Source: Suillus spraguei | Lineage: Eukaryota; Basidiomycota; Agaricomycetes; Boletales; Suillaceae | Direction: 5' to 3' | DNA length: 42,162 bases | NCBI GenBank assembly: GCA_016800925.1 | Contig: JABCPU010000527.1 | Coordinates: 1-42,162, forward strand | Shown here: positions 11,640 through 22,266 of the stretch, one piece after another | How the letters are laid out: each line of letters begins with the position of its first letter | Position numbering within the stretch: position 1 is the stretch's first letter | Position numbers and translations under genes: made by a program | The notes under the pieces: model-generated | Databases searched by the model: none | Seen by the model: only the letters and a program-made list of their open reading frames with translations | Told to the model about the DNA's origin: nothing

Positions 11640-12160
11640 ATGATGGGCCAAGGTTATGTATATCCTCGATGTTGACGGATGGGCCGGGGAGAATATTATT
11701 TCTGATGGAGACGGGTGGGCAGAGGGAAACATGATTTCTGATGTTGACAGATGGGCCAGGGGGATATCATCCCCGACAGAGATGGGTGGGCCCATCTGGG
11801 TAGTATGTAGAGTAGGATATTATAGACAGCTGGGCTGAAGAGAGATGCAAGGCAAATATTATTGCATAGACAGGTGGGCCGAGGTAAGAGAATATTACAT
11901 ATATGGGTGGGCTGAGGTGAGAGAATATTACATATATGGGTGGGCCGAGGGTGCAGTAAAATATTTATTGCATAGACAGGTGGGCCGATGTGGGGGAATT
12001 TTACATAGATGGGTGGGCCGACGTGGGGTGTATTACATGGATGGGTGGGCTGAGGGTGCAGTAAAATATTTATTGCATAGACAGGTGGGCTGATGTGGGG
12101 GAATTTTACATAGACGGGTGGGCCAAGGTAAAATATATTACATATATGGGTGGGCCTAGA
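11640..12160 (+). repeat. G-rich tandem array, left arm
   Basis: About 14 degenerate units of 30-46 bp are built on gacgggtgggccgaggt, separated by AT-rich words such as agaatattacatatat. The reverse-complement array is at 20100-20410, so this array forms the subterminal part of the inverted arms. Confidence 0.85.
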
Positions 12161-12309
12161 TATGTATCATAAAGACGTACAGCTGATGTAGCCACCAGAG
12201 AATCAAACACATAGGATACATGCACCCTATGAGTGCATATACCTACCATCGACCACCAAAATCTAAACCTTGAAGTACGAAAACCTGAATTCACCATGTC
12301 TGACATTCA

Positions 12310-14220
12310 TCAATAATTGAGGTGCCAGGTGCTGGGTGCCAAGTCCCAAAACCAGGAACTCGAAACTGGAGATTCAAACTAGATATTTCCTGAATTCCAG
12401 ATACCCGGACCCTGAAACACAACACACAAGGTGAAATATTTAAAGTCCATGTGTCGAGTCATCTGGTGCCAAGTGCCGGGTGCAGGTGCAGAGTACCAAA
12501 ATCAGAAACTAGAAACACGAGATTCGAGATTTGAGACAAAACAGACATCTACCAAAAATGTGTGGATTAAAGTTTTGTTGTTGCCTGACATGTGTCTGAG
12601 TCCTGAGGACTGAACCCCGAAATTGTGGACTACCGGATTTCGGGATTCAGGGTTCAGCACTCGAGATTCAAGATTTGAGACGAAAAAGATATCTACCAAA
12701 AATGTGTGGATCAAAGTCATTTTATTGCCTAACATTTTTTTTGGTCTCAAGTGCAGAAGCCCGAATACCAAACCCCGAACCCCTAAATAGTAGACTACCG
12801 GAGTTCAGAGTTCAGGGTTCAGCACTTAGAATGTGTGGATCAATAGGTGTCTATTGCCTCACATTGTTAGGGTTCAGGGTTCAGCACTGACAATATGTTG
12901 ATCAATATCTTTCACATTATGAGTACCAAGTCCCGAGTTTCGAGTGCCAGGTGCCGGAGTTTGGGGTTCGGCACTCAACATGTGTAAATCAATATCTTTG
13001 TATTGCCTCACATTGTTCTGACTCCCGGGTGCCGGAGAGTGCCAGGTGCCGGAGTTCGGGGTTCAGCACATAAAATATGTGGATCGATATCTTTCACATT
13101 GTTATGAGTCCCGAATCCTAATCCCCGAGTGCCAGGTGCCGGAGTTCAGGGTTCGGCACTCAACATGTGTAAATCAATATCTTTGTATTGCCTCACATTG
13201 TTCTAACTCCCGGGTGCCGGGGTTCAGGGTTCGGTGTTAAAATATGTGGATCGATATCTTTCACATTGTTATGAGTCCCGAGGCCCGAGTCCCAAGTGCC
13301 GGGTGCCGGAGTTCGGGGTTCAGCACATAAAATATGTGGATCAATATCTTTCACATTGTTATGAGTCCCAAATCCTGATCCCCGAGTACCAGGTGCCAGA
13401 GTTCGGGGTTCGGCACTCAACATGTGTAAATCAATATCTTTGTATTGCCTCACATTGTTCTAACTCCTGGGTGCCGGAGTTCAGGGTTCAGCACTCAACA
13501 TGTGTAAATCAATATCTTTGGATTGCCTCACATTTTTCTAACTCCCAGGTGCTGGGGTTCGGTGTTAAAATATGTGGATCAATATCTTTCACATTGTTAT
13601 GAGGCCTGAGTCCCGATTCCCGACTGCCGGGTGCTGGAGTTCAGGGTTTGGTGTCAAAATATGTGCATCAATATCTTTCACATTGTTATGAGTCCCAACG
13701 CCCGAGTCCCGAGTGCTGGGTGCCAGAGTTTGGGGTTCGGCACTCAATACGTGTGAATCAATATCTCTGTATTGCCTCACATTGTTCTAAGTCCCGGGTA
13801 CCGAGTCCCGGGTGCCAGGGGTTGGGGTTTGGCACTTAAAATATGTAGATCAATATTTTTCACATGGTGATGAGTCCCGAGTCCCGGGTGCCGGCATTTG
13901 GGGTTCAGCACTTAAGATGTATGGATTGATATGTTTCACATTGTTACCCGGCACCCAGCACAAGGTGACTCAACAGATAGGTTTCAAATTCTTTACATTT
14001 TGTGTCGAGTCCTGAGTGCCAGGTGCCGGGGTTCAGGGTTCAGCACTCAAAATGTGTGAATCAATGTGAGGCAATAAAAAGACTTTGACCTACACATTGT
14101 TAGTGCTGAACCCTGAACTCTGACATCTGGTAGTCCACAATTTTGGGGTTTGGCACTCGTGATTCTGCACTCGGGACTCAGAAAAATGTGAGACAATAAA
14201 AGGAATTTGATCCACACATT
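12310..14220 (+). repeat. P satellite array and P-Q junction, left arm
   Basis: Roughly 12 units of 69-94 bp (core at about 12902-13930). They alternate aatatctttcacattgttat and aatatctttgtattgcctc, each followed by agtcccgagtgccgggtg and gttcggggttcggcactca. The motif is itself partly self-complementary and some units are inverted. The inner edge, 14119-14220, is the P-Q junction (ggtagtccacaattttgggg), also found at 19290-19310 and near 37405. ORFs here have no coding character. Confidence 0.85.
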
Positions 14221-14224
14221 TAAA

Positions 14225-14936
14225 ACTTGAAACTCACAAAATGTATATCATGTAAATTTTCTATTTCCTTACACAGTTCACCAAGTGTCAAGTACCAAGA
14301 CCTGAGACCCGAATCCTGAATTCCTGGCAATGTACCAAGTGCCAAGTGCTGAGTGCCAAAACCCAAAACTTGAAACTTGAAACACAACACTTGAAACTCG
14401 CAAAAATCTGTACCATGTAAAATTTCTATTTCCTTACACAATTCACCGAGTGTTGAGTACCAAGACCCAAGACCTGAATCCTGAATGTAGGGTTGGCAGG
14501 CCAGCTGCGGAGGTCCGGAGATATGGAGATCAGGGCCAGAGATCATAGTGGAGATGGGGTGTGAAATACGGTATGTGACAGAAACTTGCAAAAATGTATA
14601 TCATGTAAAATTTCTATTTCCTTACACAGTTCATCGAGTGTTGAGTAGCAAGACCTGAGACCCAAATTCCTGGCAATGTAGCAAGTGCCTCGTGCCAAAG
14701 CCCAAAGCCCAAAACCCAAAACTTGAAACTTGAAACTCAAAACTTGCAAAAATCTGTATCATGTAAAATTTCTATTTCCTTACACAGTTCACTGAGTGTT
14801 GAGTACCAAGCCCCAAGACCCAAATTCCTGGCAATGTAGCAAGTGCTGAGTGCCAAAGCCTGAAACTTGAAACTCAAAACTTGCAAACATCTGTATCATG
14901 TAAAATTTCTATTTCCTTACACAGTTCACCGAGTGA
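14225..14936 (-). repeat. Q satellite array, left arm (about 4 units)
   Basis: These are reverse-complement copies of the Q unit at 17450-19215. Each carries cctggcaatgtaccaagtg (14322, 14670, 14829) and ctatttccttacacagttca. One unit is interrupted by an LTR tail at 14484-14580. Confidence 0.85.
14484..14580 (+). repeat. LTR L 3'-end fragment within the Q array
   Basis: It begins tgtagggttggcaggcc and ends aatacggtatgtgaca. The end resembles that of the solo LTR at 8362 (aatatggtatatgaca), and the start resembles the sequence near 20035 (agggttagcaagctagctg). It is a roughly 97-bp scrap of LTR L in the opposite orientation to the neighbouring copy. Confidence 0.5.
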
Positions 14937-16089
14937 TTCCATTCCTCCGGATCTCCCTGCATTCCTCTCCGGACATATTCCCATGCCACATGCATTACAC
15001 CATTTGAGGTATGTCCTTGTCTCCAGCTCTCAGTTACCTCTGTTTCTGTCTTGATAATCTCTTTCATACATATCTCATCTCTGAGTTCATTTTGTTATGT
15101 TCCGTTGTACTTAGTAGTATGTTTCCGCATGGTTCATACATAGCCTTGGATTATGCTTACTGATCCTTACCTATGATACCTACAGTATATAAACTCGCAC
15201 TGAAGTACTCTGGACTTCAGTTTGGTTATTACTGTCTGATTACTTACTTTCTTCTTTCTACTTATTCTCCGCTTTATATCTTGCTACCTTCTCATGTCAA
15301 TATAACTCCATTCCATTCTCACACTTGGGCTCTGGCCCTTGTAAGCCTCTGGTTCAGGCCTATGGGAGTATTCCCTAGGCCGGACCTTGACCCTTTGTTA
15401 TATTATACTTTCCGAACTTTGTCCAAACTCCAGTCTTTATCTCTGTTCACCTCCAGCTCTACCTTTGATAGTCTTCCTCTGTTTGTTTCTACTCCGGACT
15501 TCATCCGTAGTAGCCTGTACCTTCCTTACATAATCTCCGGACCTACTCCTCCATAGTAGGGCAATACTTCCCCCCAAATCCACAGAGCTCCGCTCCTCCG
15601 TTTCTCCACTCCTCCACTCCTCTATTTCTCCGTTCCTCCACTCCTCATCCTCTGGACCTCCTATCTCCGGACCTCTTGTCCTGTCCTATCCTATCCTTGA
15701 CCTCCTGTGGATCATATTTCCCCCTGGAGCCTTGCTCCAATCCTGCCCTAGGCTTCATCCAGCGGTCTTCCCTTCACCCATTCTACTTGGGACTTGTCCC
15801 AGTAGTCTTACCTCTATCTCCACCTACCTCCAGCGTAGTTTTCTACACTTCTCCAGAAGTTTATTGGTGCTCTATGGAGCAATCCAGCCCAAGAGTTCCT
15901 CCAAGGTTCTCCCTCGGACTTCACAAGAACTCCTCTTTGGACTTCATATGAAATTAGGGGCATGTACTCAGGCAAGGGGCACAGTGCAGAAGCTGAGGCC
16001 AAGCCCCCATGAATTAGTATGACCCTCCAGTACGACCCCATGCAAAGCTGGAACTTCTGAATTGCCTCTGGTTTTGCATGGCCATAACA
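14937..16089 (-). repeat. LTR family L copy, left arm
   Basis: On the minus strand it starts TGTTATGGCCATGCAAAACC. It matches 19414 onward over blocks such as cagctttgcatggggtc and tgatccacaggangtcaagg. It lies between the Q array and the inner inverted repeat. The far end near 14937 is a sequence change rather than a recognised LTR terminus, so it may be truncated. Confidence 0.65.
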
Positions 16090-16107
16090 GTTTTGAGTTT
16101 GGCACTC

Positions 16108-16232
16108 AGCACTCAGTGATTCAATAATTTGCTTCTGGCAGAGGTAACATTCGTTGAAAAAAATTGTATATACATCAATCACTATGCAATTATGCCAACC
16201 TCCTCACAAGACCCTTTAACCTTCACCTCAAC
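16108..16232 (-). repeat. Inner inverted repeat, left copy
   Basis: It pairs with 17158-17282 at roughly 95% identity by eye, sharing attcaataatttgcttctgg and cctcacaagaccctttaacc. It is the innermost part of the palindrome arms and contains, on the minus strand, the last codons of the ORF2-like tail. Confidence 0.85.
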
Positions 16233-17076
16233 ATCCAAGAACAAAAACATAGAAAGTCGCATTTCTCACACTTTTGATGTTTTCAGTATCTTACTCTTGC
16301 ATAAATAATACAGCCTCTTCATATATCATTATAATACCATATATACTTGCTTTGGATGACAAGGATCAGCTTAAAATAGGCCGGAGTTTTGAACTAGTGT
16401 GAATGCTTACTATTTCTACTGATAAGGAGCCCATACTTTCAAAACATCAAAGTTTATTAATCAGACACCTGGAGTAGATTTAAAATACATTCACTATGAT
16501 ATATCTAAATTTATAAAACCATCCAACAAGAATTGAGTGCTGAGGAAGTGAAATAGATAAGAAATTGACTGTGGGAAAGTTCAAAGTCCCAAAATATCGA
16601 AAATGGTCAGTTGGGCAGTTGTAGGACTTTGACGCTGGGTCAACTGAGATATACACCACATCCCTTCCACCACCCTCCAACCTCAGGGCAATATGCAGTA
16701 TAGGTTCCTTTAGTAGTCTAACATGTATCTTACATATTTTGAATGAAATATTTAAACTGTACTATATATAAATGTGACTTTGTGTAAAAAGATGTCAATT
16801 GTCACTTTTCACACATATGTCATTTTACTTATCATTCAGTCAGTCCTTCATGGATCTTTTAAAACTTCAAATACATCATTAGGGACATATATGAGAGGTA
16901 AATCACGCATCAGATCACTTATTACAAGCTTGATTATTATGTAGGCTTCTTATCAGTAGAAATATCCCCTGTACATGACATATCAATTTGTGGCCTATAT
17001 ACAACTGATCCTTTGCATATGACACATGTGGGAGTGTACTACTGTTGATGTCTGAGCAGGGCTGGCCATTTATGCA
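16233..17076. other. Palindrome loop, non-coding
   Basis: AT-rich unique sequence between the two arms. No ORF with coding character, no LTR end and no tandem repeat were recognised. It may be remnant interior of the parent transposon. Confidence 0.45.
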
Positions 17077-17210
17077 ATGATAAGACATTCAAAAACTTTA
17101 AAAATGATTGAGGAGCAACAGGAGGGCATCCATGATAAGATGGTCGAGATTGAACTGGATGTTGAGGTGAAGGTTAAAGGGTCTTGTGAGGAGGTGGACA
17201 TAATTCCATA
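17077..17210 (+). pseudogene. 3' end of an ORF2-like gene inside the palindrome
   Basis: It reads MIRHSKTLKMIEEQQEGIHD followed by KMVEIELDVEVKV and ends at TAG 17208-17210 (about 44 codons). It aligns without gaps to the tail of ORF2 at 37691-37909 (MIRARLVALMEEQDEGIHEK, then MAEVK). From 17158 onward it lies within the inner inverted repeat, so the inversion breakpoint is inside this coding tail. The upstream coding part is absent or unrecognisable. Confidence 0.75.
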
Positions 17211-17282
17211 GTGATAGATGTATATACAATTTTTTTCAATGAATGTTACCTCTGCCAGAAGCAAATTATTGAATCACTGAGT
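17158..17282 (+). repeat. Inner inverted repeat, right copy
   Basis: Partner of 16108-16232; see that entry for the pairing. It ends at the gaatcactgagtgccgag boundary, where the Q-type sequence begins. Confidence 0.85.
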
Positions 17283-19215
17283 GCCGAGTCCTGAGTGCTG
17301 AGTGCCAAAACTTGAAACCCAAAACTTGAAACTCACAAAGTGTGAAGTACCGAGACCCGAGACCCAAAACCCTGGCATACAGTTTCAAGTTTCAAGTTTC
17401 AAGTTTCAAATTTTGGGGTTCAGGGTTTAGGGTTCGTGTTCCAGCACGAGGCACTTGTTACATTGCCAGGAATTCAGGATTTGGGTTCCAGGTTTTGGTA
17501 CTTGACACTCGGTGAACTGTATAAGGAAATAGAAATTTTACATGATACAGATTTGTGCGAGTTTCAAGTTTCAAGTTTCGGGGTTCGAGGTCTGGCACTT
17601 GGCACTTGTTACATTACCAGGAATTCAGGATTCGGGTCTCAGTTCTTGGTACTTGACACTCAGTGAACTGTGTAAGGAAATAGAAAATTTACATGATACA
17701 GATTTTGCAAGTTTCAATTTTGCAGTTTGAAGTTTGAAGTTTCGGGGTTCGGGGGTCAGGTTCTGGCACTTGGCACTTGTTACATTGCCAGGAATTCGGG
17801 ATTCGGGTCCTGGTCTTGGTACTTGACACTCGGTGAACTGTGTAAGGAAATAGAAATTTTACATGATACAGATTTTTGCAAGTTTTGAAGTTTGAAGTTT
17901 GAAGTTTCGGGTTGGGGGTCAGGTTCCGGCACTCGCACTTTTAATTGCCAGGAATTCGGGTTCGGTCCCGGGTCTTGGTACTTGACACTCGGTGAACTAT
18001 GCAAGGAATAGAAATTTACATGATACAGATTTTTGCAAGTTTTGAAGTTTGAAGTTTGAAGTTTCGGGTTTGGGGTCGGTTCCGGCACTCGGCACTTGTT
18101 ACATGCCAGGAATTCAGGATTCGGGTCCCGGGTCTTGTACTTGACACTCGGTGAACTGTGTAAGGAAATAGAAATTTTACATGATACAGATTTTTGCAAG
18201 TTTCAATTTTGAAGTTTGAGTTTGAAGTTTCGGGTTCGGGGGTCGGTTCCGGCACTCGGCACTTGTTACACTGCCAGGAATTCAGGATTCGGGTCCCAGG
18301 TCTTAGTACTTGACACTCGGTGAACTGTGCAAGGAAATAGAAAATTTAATGATACAGATTTTTGCAAGTTTCAATTTTGATTTGAAGTTTGAAGTTGAAG
18401 TTTCGGGGTTTGGGGTCAGTTCCGGCACTCAGCACTTGTTACACTGCCAGGAATTCGGGATTCGGGTCCCGGGTCTTGGTACTTGACACTGGTGAACTGT
18501 GCAAGGAAATAGAAATTTTACATGATACAGATTTTTGGATGGTTCAAGTTTGAAGTTTGAAGTTTCGGAGTTCAGGGGTCGGTTCTGGCACTTGGCACTT
18601 GTTACATTGCCAGGAATTCGGATTCGGGTCCCGGGTCTTGGTACTTGACACTTGGTGAACTGTGCAAGCATATCAAAATTTTACATGATACACATTTTTG
18701 CGAGTTTCAAGTTTCAAGTTTCAAGTTTCAAGTTTCGAGGTTTGGGGTTCGGGTTCGGCACTCGGCACTTGTTACATTGCCAGGAATTCGGGGTCCGGGT
18801 CCTGGGTCTTGGTACTTGACACTCAGTGAACTGTGCAAGGAAATAGAAAATTTCAATGATACAGATCTTTCAAGTTTCAATTTTGAAGTTTGAAGTTTGA
18901 AGTTTCGGGTTTGGGTGCCGGCACTCAGCACTCAGCACTTGTTACATTGCCAGGAATTCGGGATTCAGGTCCTGGGTCATGGTACTTGACACTCGGTGAA
19001 CTGTGTAAGGAAATAGACATTTTACATGATACACATTTTTGTGAGTTCCAAGTTCCAAGTTTTAAGTTTCGAGGTTCAGGGTTTGGGTTCCGGCACTCAG
19101 CACTTGTTACATTGCCAAGGATTCAAGATTCGGCTCCTGGGTCTTGGTACTTGACACTCGGTGAACTGTGTGAGAAATAGGCATTTTACATGATATACAT
19201 TTTTGCAAGTTTCAA
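17283..19215 (+). repeat. Q satellite array, right arm (about 11 units)
   Basis: Eleven units of roughly 150-172 bp, anchored by ttacattgccaggaattc near 17458, 17609, 17781, 17942, 18098, 18267, 18438, 18602, 18772, 18943 and 19107. Each unit also has ggtacttgacactcggtga, aaggaaatagaaattttac and a purine/pyrimidine run (caagtttgaagtttgaagt). Several units carry small deletions (for example 17935-18060). It is opposite in orientation to the left-arm Q array. Confidence 0.9.
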
Positions 19216-19229
19216 GTTTTGAGTTTTGA

Positions 19230-19413
19230 GTTTCAGCTTTTTATTGCCTCACATTTTTCTGAGTCCCAAGTGCCAAATCCTGAGTGCCAAACCCCAGTAG
19301 TCCACAATTTCGGGTTCGGCACTTGGGATTCAGCACTCAGGACTCAGACAAATGTCAGGCAATCAAAAGATTTGATTCACACATTTTTGGTAGATATCTT
19401 TTTTGTCTTAATC
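19230..19413 (-). repeat. P-Q junction, right arm
   Basis: It holds attgcctcacatttttctg, agtagtccacaatttcggg and cacatttttggtagatatc. This is the reverse complement of the left-arm junction at 14119-14220 and of P sequence near 12690. The P array that should follow is cut off by the LTR at 19414. Confidence 0.75.
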
Positions 19414-20080
19414 TGTTATGGCCATGCAAAACCGGAGGCTACTCAGACGTTCCAGCTTTGCATGGGGTCTTACTGGAGTGTCATAACTAAATCATAAGGG
19501 CTTGGCCTCTGCTCATGCGCTGTGCCCCTTATACAAGTATGTGCCCCTAATTTTGCATGAAGTCCAAGGGGGAGTTCCAGTGAAGTCCAGAGGGGAACTC
19601 CGGAGGAACTCTAGGGCTAGACTGCTCAATAGTGCGCCAACGGACTACTGGAGGATCGTGGGAACCATGCAGGAACTATTTCCGGAGGACAGGAAATACA
19701 GGTAAGACTACTGGGTTAAGTCCCAAGTAGAATGGAATGGAGGACGGACTGCCAGACAAAGTCCAGGGTAAGATAGGAGGGAAGCTCCAGGGGGAAAGAT
19801 GATCCACAGGATGTCAAGGGTGGGGTAGGACGGACCGGAGGTCCGGAGATAGGAGGTCTGGAGGGGGAGGAGTGTAGGAGTGTAGGAGTGGAGGACCAGA
19901 GAAGTGAAGCTCCATGGATCCAAGGGGAAGTATTTAGGACATTGATGAGGATCGGAAGTCTCAGATGTCAGAGGAGGGAAAGTCCGGACATAGTGGTGGG
20001 TGAGCTGTGCTCAGGGTGGGCTAGGATATGCATAGGGTTAGCAAGCTAGCTGCAGAGGTCTGAAGGTCCAGTCAGATGAT
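19414..20080 (+). repeat. LTR family L copy, right arm
   Basis: It starts TGTTATGGCCATGCAAAACC and matches 16089 leftward on the other strand. The 3' limit near 20080 is inferred from where arm sequence homologous to 12170-12200 resumes. No target duplication could be verified. Confidence 0.6.
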
Positions 20081-20099
20081 ATGCAACTACCTCAGCTCT

Positions 20100-20410
20100 G
20101 TCATGTCTACAATTATCATACACATGGGCCCACCCGTCTATATTTTATACCCACCCTCAGGCCCACCCGTGTATGTGATAACAAGTACCCTTCACATACC
20201 TGTCTACCTGATACACATCTACCTTGGTACACCCATCTACATAATATCTAACTACCTCGGCCCATCCGTCTACCGTATATTCATGTACATCGGCCCACTC
20301 ATCTACTCTACATATTCCTTGCATGGGCCCACCCACCGTCATCGGGAATAATATTCCTCCCAGCCCATCCGTCATGAACGAGGATATTTCTACCATGGGC
20401 CCATGGTCCA
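20100..20410 (-). repeat. G-rich tandem array, right arm
   Basis: Units of ggcccacccgtctat type appear near 20126, 20160, 20265 and 20327, with several weaker ones. They are the reverse complement of the left-arm array at 11640-12160, less regular and with fewer copies. Confidence 0.8.
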
Positions 20411-20487
20411 CTGGCCCGTATCATACGGGATATTATGCACATCCACTCACTTGTATAATACGGAGATAGTTCACTGTAATATGTGGT

Positions 20488-20773
20488 GTAGTTACCTCGC
20501 TTCCACTGTTACTAAACCTACAGCAGGATTTACCTTACATCTCAAGGGGCTGCTGCACGCTGTGCGCCTCATAATTAAGTACCCTATTTATGTTCTTTCT
20601 CGCTACCGGACTCGCATAGCTATCTCGTACATGCTCACATATGTTAAAAAGGACTGAACATACATACAGTTACTTTTACTTCCCGTTACATCCCTTCACT
20701 AGGACTTAGTATCTGAAATGCTTGCTAGTCGCAATCCATTTGCTTTTGAACTCTCCTCTGTTTGAACATCGCT
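20488..20773 (+). repeat. LTR C fragment, right piece of the split LTR
   Basis: It continues LTR C from gtagttacctcgcttccac, the base position where 11561 leaves off, through cttcccgttacatccctt to tttgaacatcgctga. It then abuts an inverted LTR C at 20774. Confidence 0.7.
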
Positions 20774-21708
20774 GAAACAAAGAAACTAGCACTGGCCTAA
20801 GTATAAGCGCAGCGTTAATCCTACTAAAGGCGCAAGTGAGATGTTCGACCCAAGAGGACTGCAGATAGAAGCAATTCCTTCTAAGTTAGTGCGAAGGAAA
20901 CAACGAAGTACTAAATTGACTGCAAGGATTCTGATTTCCAAGATTAGCGGCGGTAGCGGTATGTCGGCGGTACTAGCGCGGTGTCAGCGGTACACGCACA
21001 GTAACGATAGCTGCAACAGTTAGCTAGCAAGGGCAGGAAAAAAGTTGCTTGGGTGAGACGAAATGTTATAACTACCGGCGGTGCGGTAGCGGTAGCAGCA
21101 ACTTCCGTACGAGCGGGAACACAGACGAGAGAGAAAGTGACCCAGCGAGATCACTGGCCGCGGTCTGGTTATGAGTAGCGAAGTCGAAACTCGCGCGGTA
21201 CTTTGAGCGGTAAAGTTACTGGCAGTTAAATCAATGAGCATGGTTCGAACGGAGAATGTTCAAATGCAAATAGATTGCGACTAGCGAGTGTTTCTAATAC
21301 TAAGTCCTAGTGAAGGGATGTAACGGGAAGTAAGTGACGGTATGTATGTTCAGTCCTTTTTAACATATGCGAGTCCGGTAGCAAGAAAGAAAATAAACAG
21401 GGTACTTAATTATGAGGCGCGCAGTGTGCAGTGGCCCCTTGAGACATAAGGTAAATCCTGCCATAGGTTTAGTAACGGTGGAAGCGAGGAAACTACGCAC
21501 CAATGGATTCTAGATGGAATAGGACAGGACATGAGGGCATCGGCGCGAGGATCTGGTAAGGGTTTGCGGAAGAAGAACGGTTCTGCGTTAGTGGAGCAAA
21601 AAGGCTATTTCGTCGCTATAAGGGAATCCTTCAGTTGCCGCCGCAGACGTTAATGAGACACTTGCCGAAAACAGGGTTTTGACGGTCAGCGTGACTTTTC
21701 TCGCTACA
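20774..21708 (-). repeat. LTR C copy, inverted
   Basis: On the minus strand it starts TGTAGCGAGAAAAGTCACG at 21708 and runs to tttctttgttt near 20774. It is about 935 bp and close to the copy at 9987-10970. It lies head-to-head with the plus-strand fragment on its left. Confidence 0.75.
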
Positions 21709-21762
21709 CTGCTGGACTTTTGACTGTTATTTTGACTGAACTTCTCATGCACCACTACTTTA
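21709..21762 (+). repeat. LTR D fragment, left of element A
   Basis: The sequence actggacttttgactgtta through caccactacttta matches LTR D (compare 4436-4485). Its last five bases, CTTTA (21758-21762), are the left target duplication of Ty3/Gypsy element A. The LTR D sequence resumes at 29713. Confidence 0.75.
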
Positions 21763-22234
21763 TGTTACGAACTGGGGTGGTGTCACCAGCGACAGTGATA
21801 AGACACAGACAGTCTGCTGGGAAGTTCGACTATGTTCAAAAGAGAACGAGGACTACTACAAGGAAGTGTTCCGAGTAGGATCAAGGGTTCGGTCAAAGAG
21901 TTGCGACTCTAAGACGATCAGCAGAATAGAGACTAAGACTAAGGAGTGCTTAGAATCAGAGACGATTCAGATGACTTAGGTTGGAGACCTAAGCGAAGGA
22001 TATTCCAGGTAAAACCCAGTAAGATTAAAGTAAAGTATACAAGCATAATACAACATGCTTAAATAAGCCAATATGTGTGCACGGACCAAGAGAAATGTGA
22101 GAACATAAGTGCGTATCCAAAGAAGGAAGGCAACTATAGTACAGATGCATTGAGCATATGAGTCAAAGTCATGTTACATAATATACAAGGTAAAGATGAG
22201 ATGAAAATGAATAGGGGCACGTACAATTGTAACA
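21763..22234 (-). repeat. Element A LTR (3' LTR for the minus-strand genes)
   Basis: It reads TGTTACGAACTGGGGTGG to CAATTGTAACA on the plus strand, with TGTTAC/GTAACA inverted ends. It is the same length as the partner at 29241-29712. Confidence 0.95.
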
Positions 22235-22248
22235 TTACCCCCGTTTTA
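22235..22248 (-). promoter_or_regulatory. Polypurine tract of element A
   Basis: On the minus strand AAACGGGGGTAA lies directly before the 3' LTR. The same site in element B reads AAAAAGGGGGTAA (31943-31955). A purine run here is the usual plus-strand primer for LTR elements. Confidence 0.65.
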
Positions 22249-22266
22249 CATGTAAAGTCACTGACT

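Larger units (their letters stand above)
11562..20487. mobile_element. 8.9-kb near-palindromic insertion with satellite-bearing arms
   Basis: It interrupts an LTR C and is flanked by GTAG (11558-11561 and 20488-20491). The duplication may be longer if a C-to-T change is allowed (gcgtag versus gtgtag). The ends are imperfect inverted repeats sharing CTCCGTAYTATA, CATAATATCCC and gacgggccag-type words. From each end inward come a G-rich tandem array, P repeats, the P-Q junction, Q repeats and a 125-bp inner inverted repeat (16108-16232 and 17158-17282). A loop of about 0.9 kb carries the end of ORF2. L-type LTRs sit at different positions in the two arms, so they arrived after the palindrome formed or were lost unevenly. 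No transposase is present, so it is non-autonomous. Confidence 0.7.

Noticed and set aside
11640..12160. Telomere-like or G-quadruplex array from the GGGTGGG cores
   Set aside because: Units are irregular (30-46 bp) and usually have only two G runs, so neither a telomeric repeat nor a four-run quadruplex is supported within one unit.
12431..14015. Many 60-120 codon ORFs across the P array (both strands)
   Set aside because: They repeat the same phrase in every unit (for example variants of YVDRYLSHCYES) and exist on both strands. This is translation of a tandem repeat, not genes.
14937..16089. Host gene reading of the pyrimidine-rich ORFs near 15173-15951
   Set aside because: The segment matches an LTR-like copy in the opposite orientation at 19414-20080, including its TGTTATGG start, so the ORFs are fortuitous.
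16108..17282. Stand-alone 1.2-kb MITE defined by the 125-bp inverted repeats
   Set aside because: The inverted similarity continues outward through Q and P into both arms, so these are the inner ends of a larger palindrome rather than element termini.
17436..19497. Overlapping ORFs across the Q array, some over 130 codons
   Set aside because: Unit-by-unit repetition with frame changes wherever a unit has an indel, on both strands. No start context or codon bias was seen.
11562..20487. CRISPR-like reading of the regularly spaced repeats
   Set aside because: Spacers are themselves repeated and diverged, no cas genes are present, and the genome is eukaryotic with introns. These are satellites.
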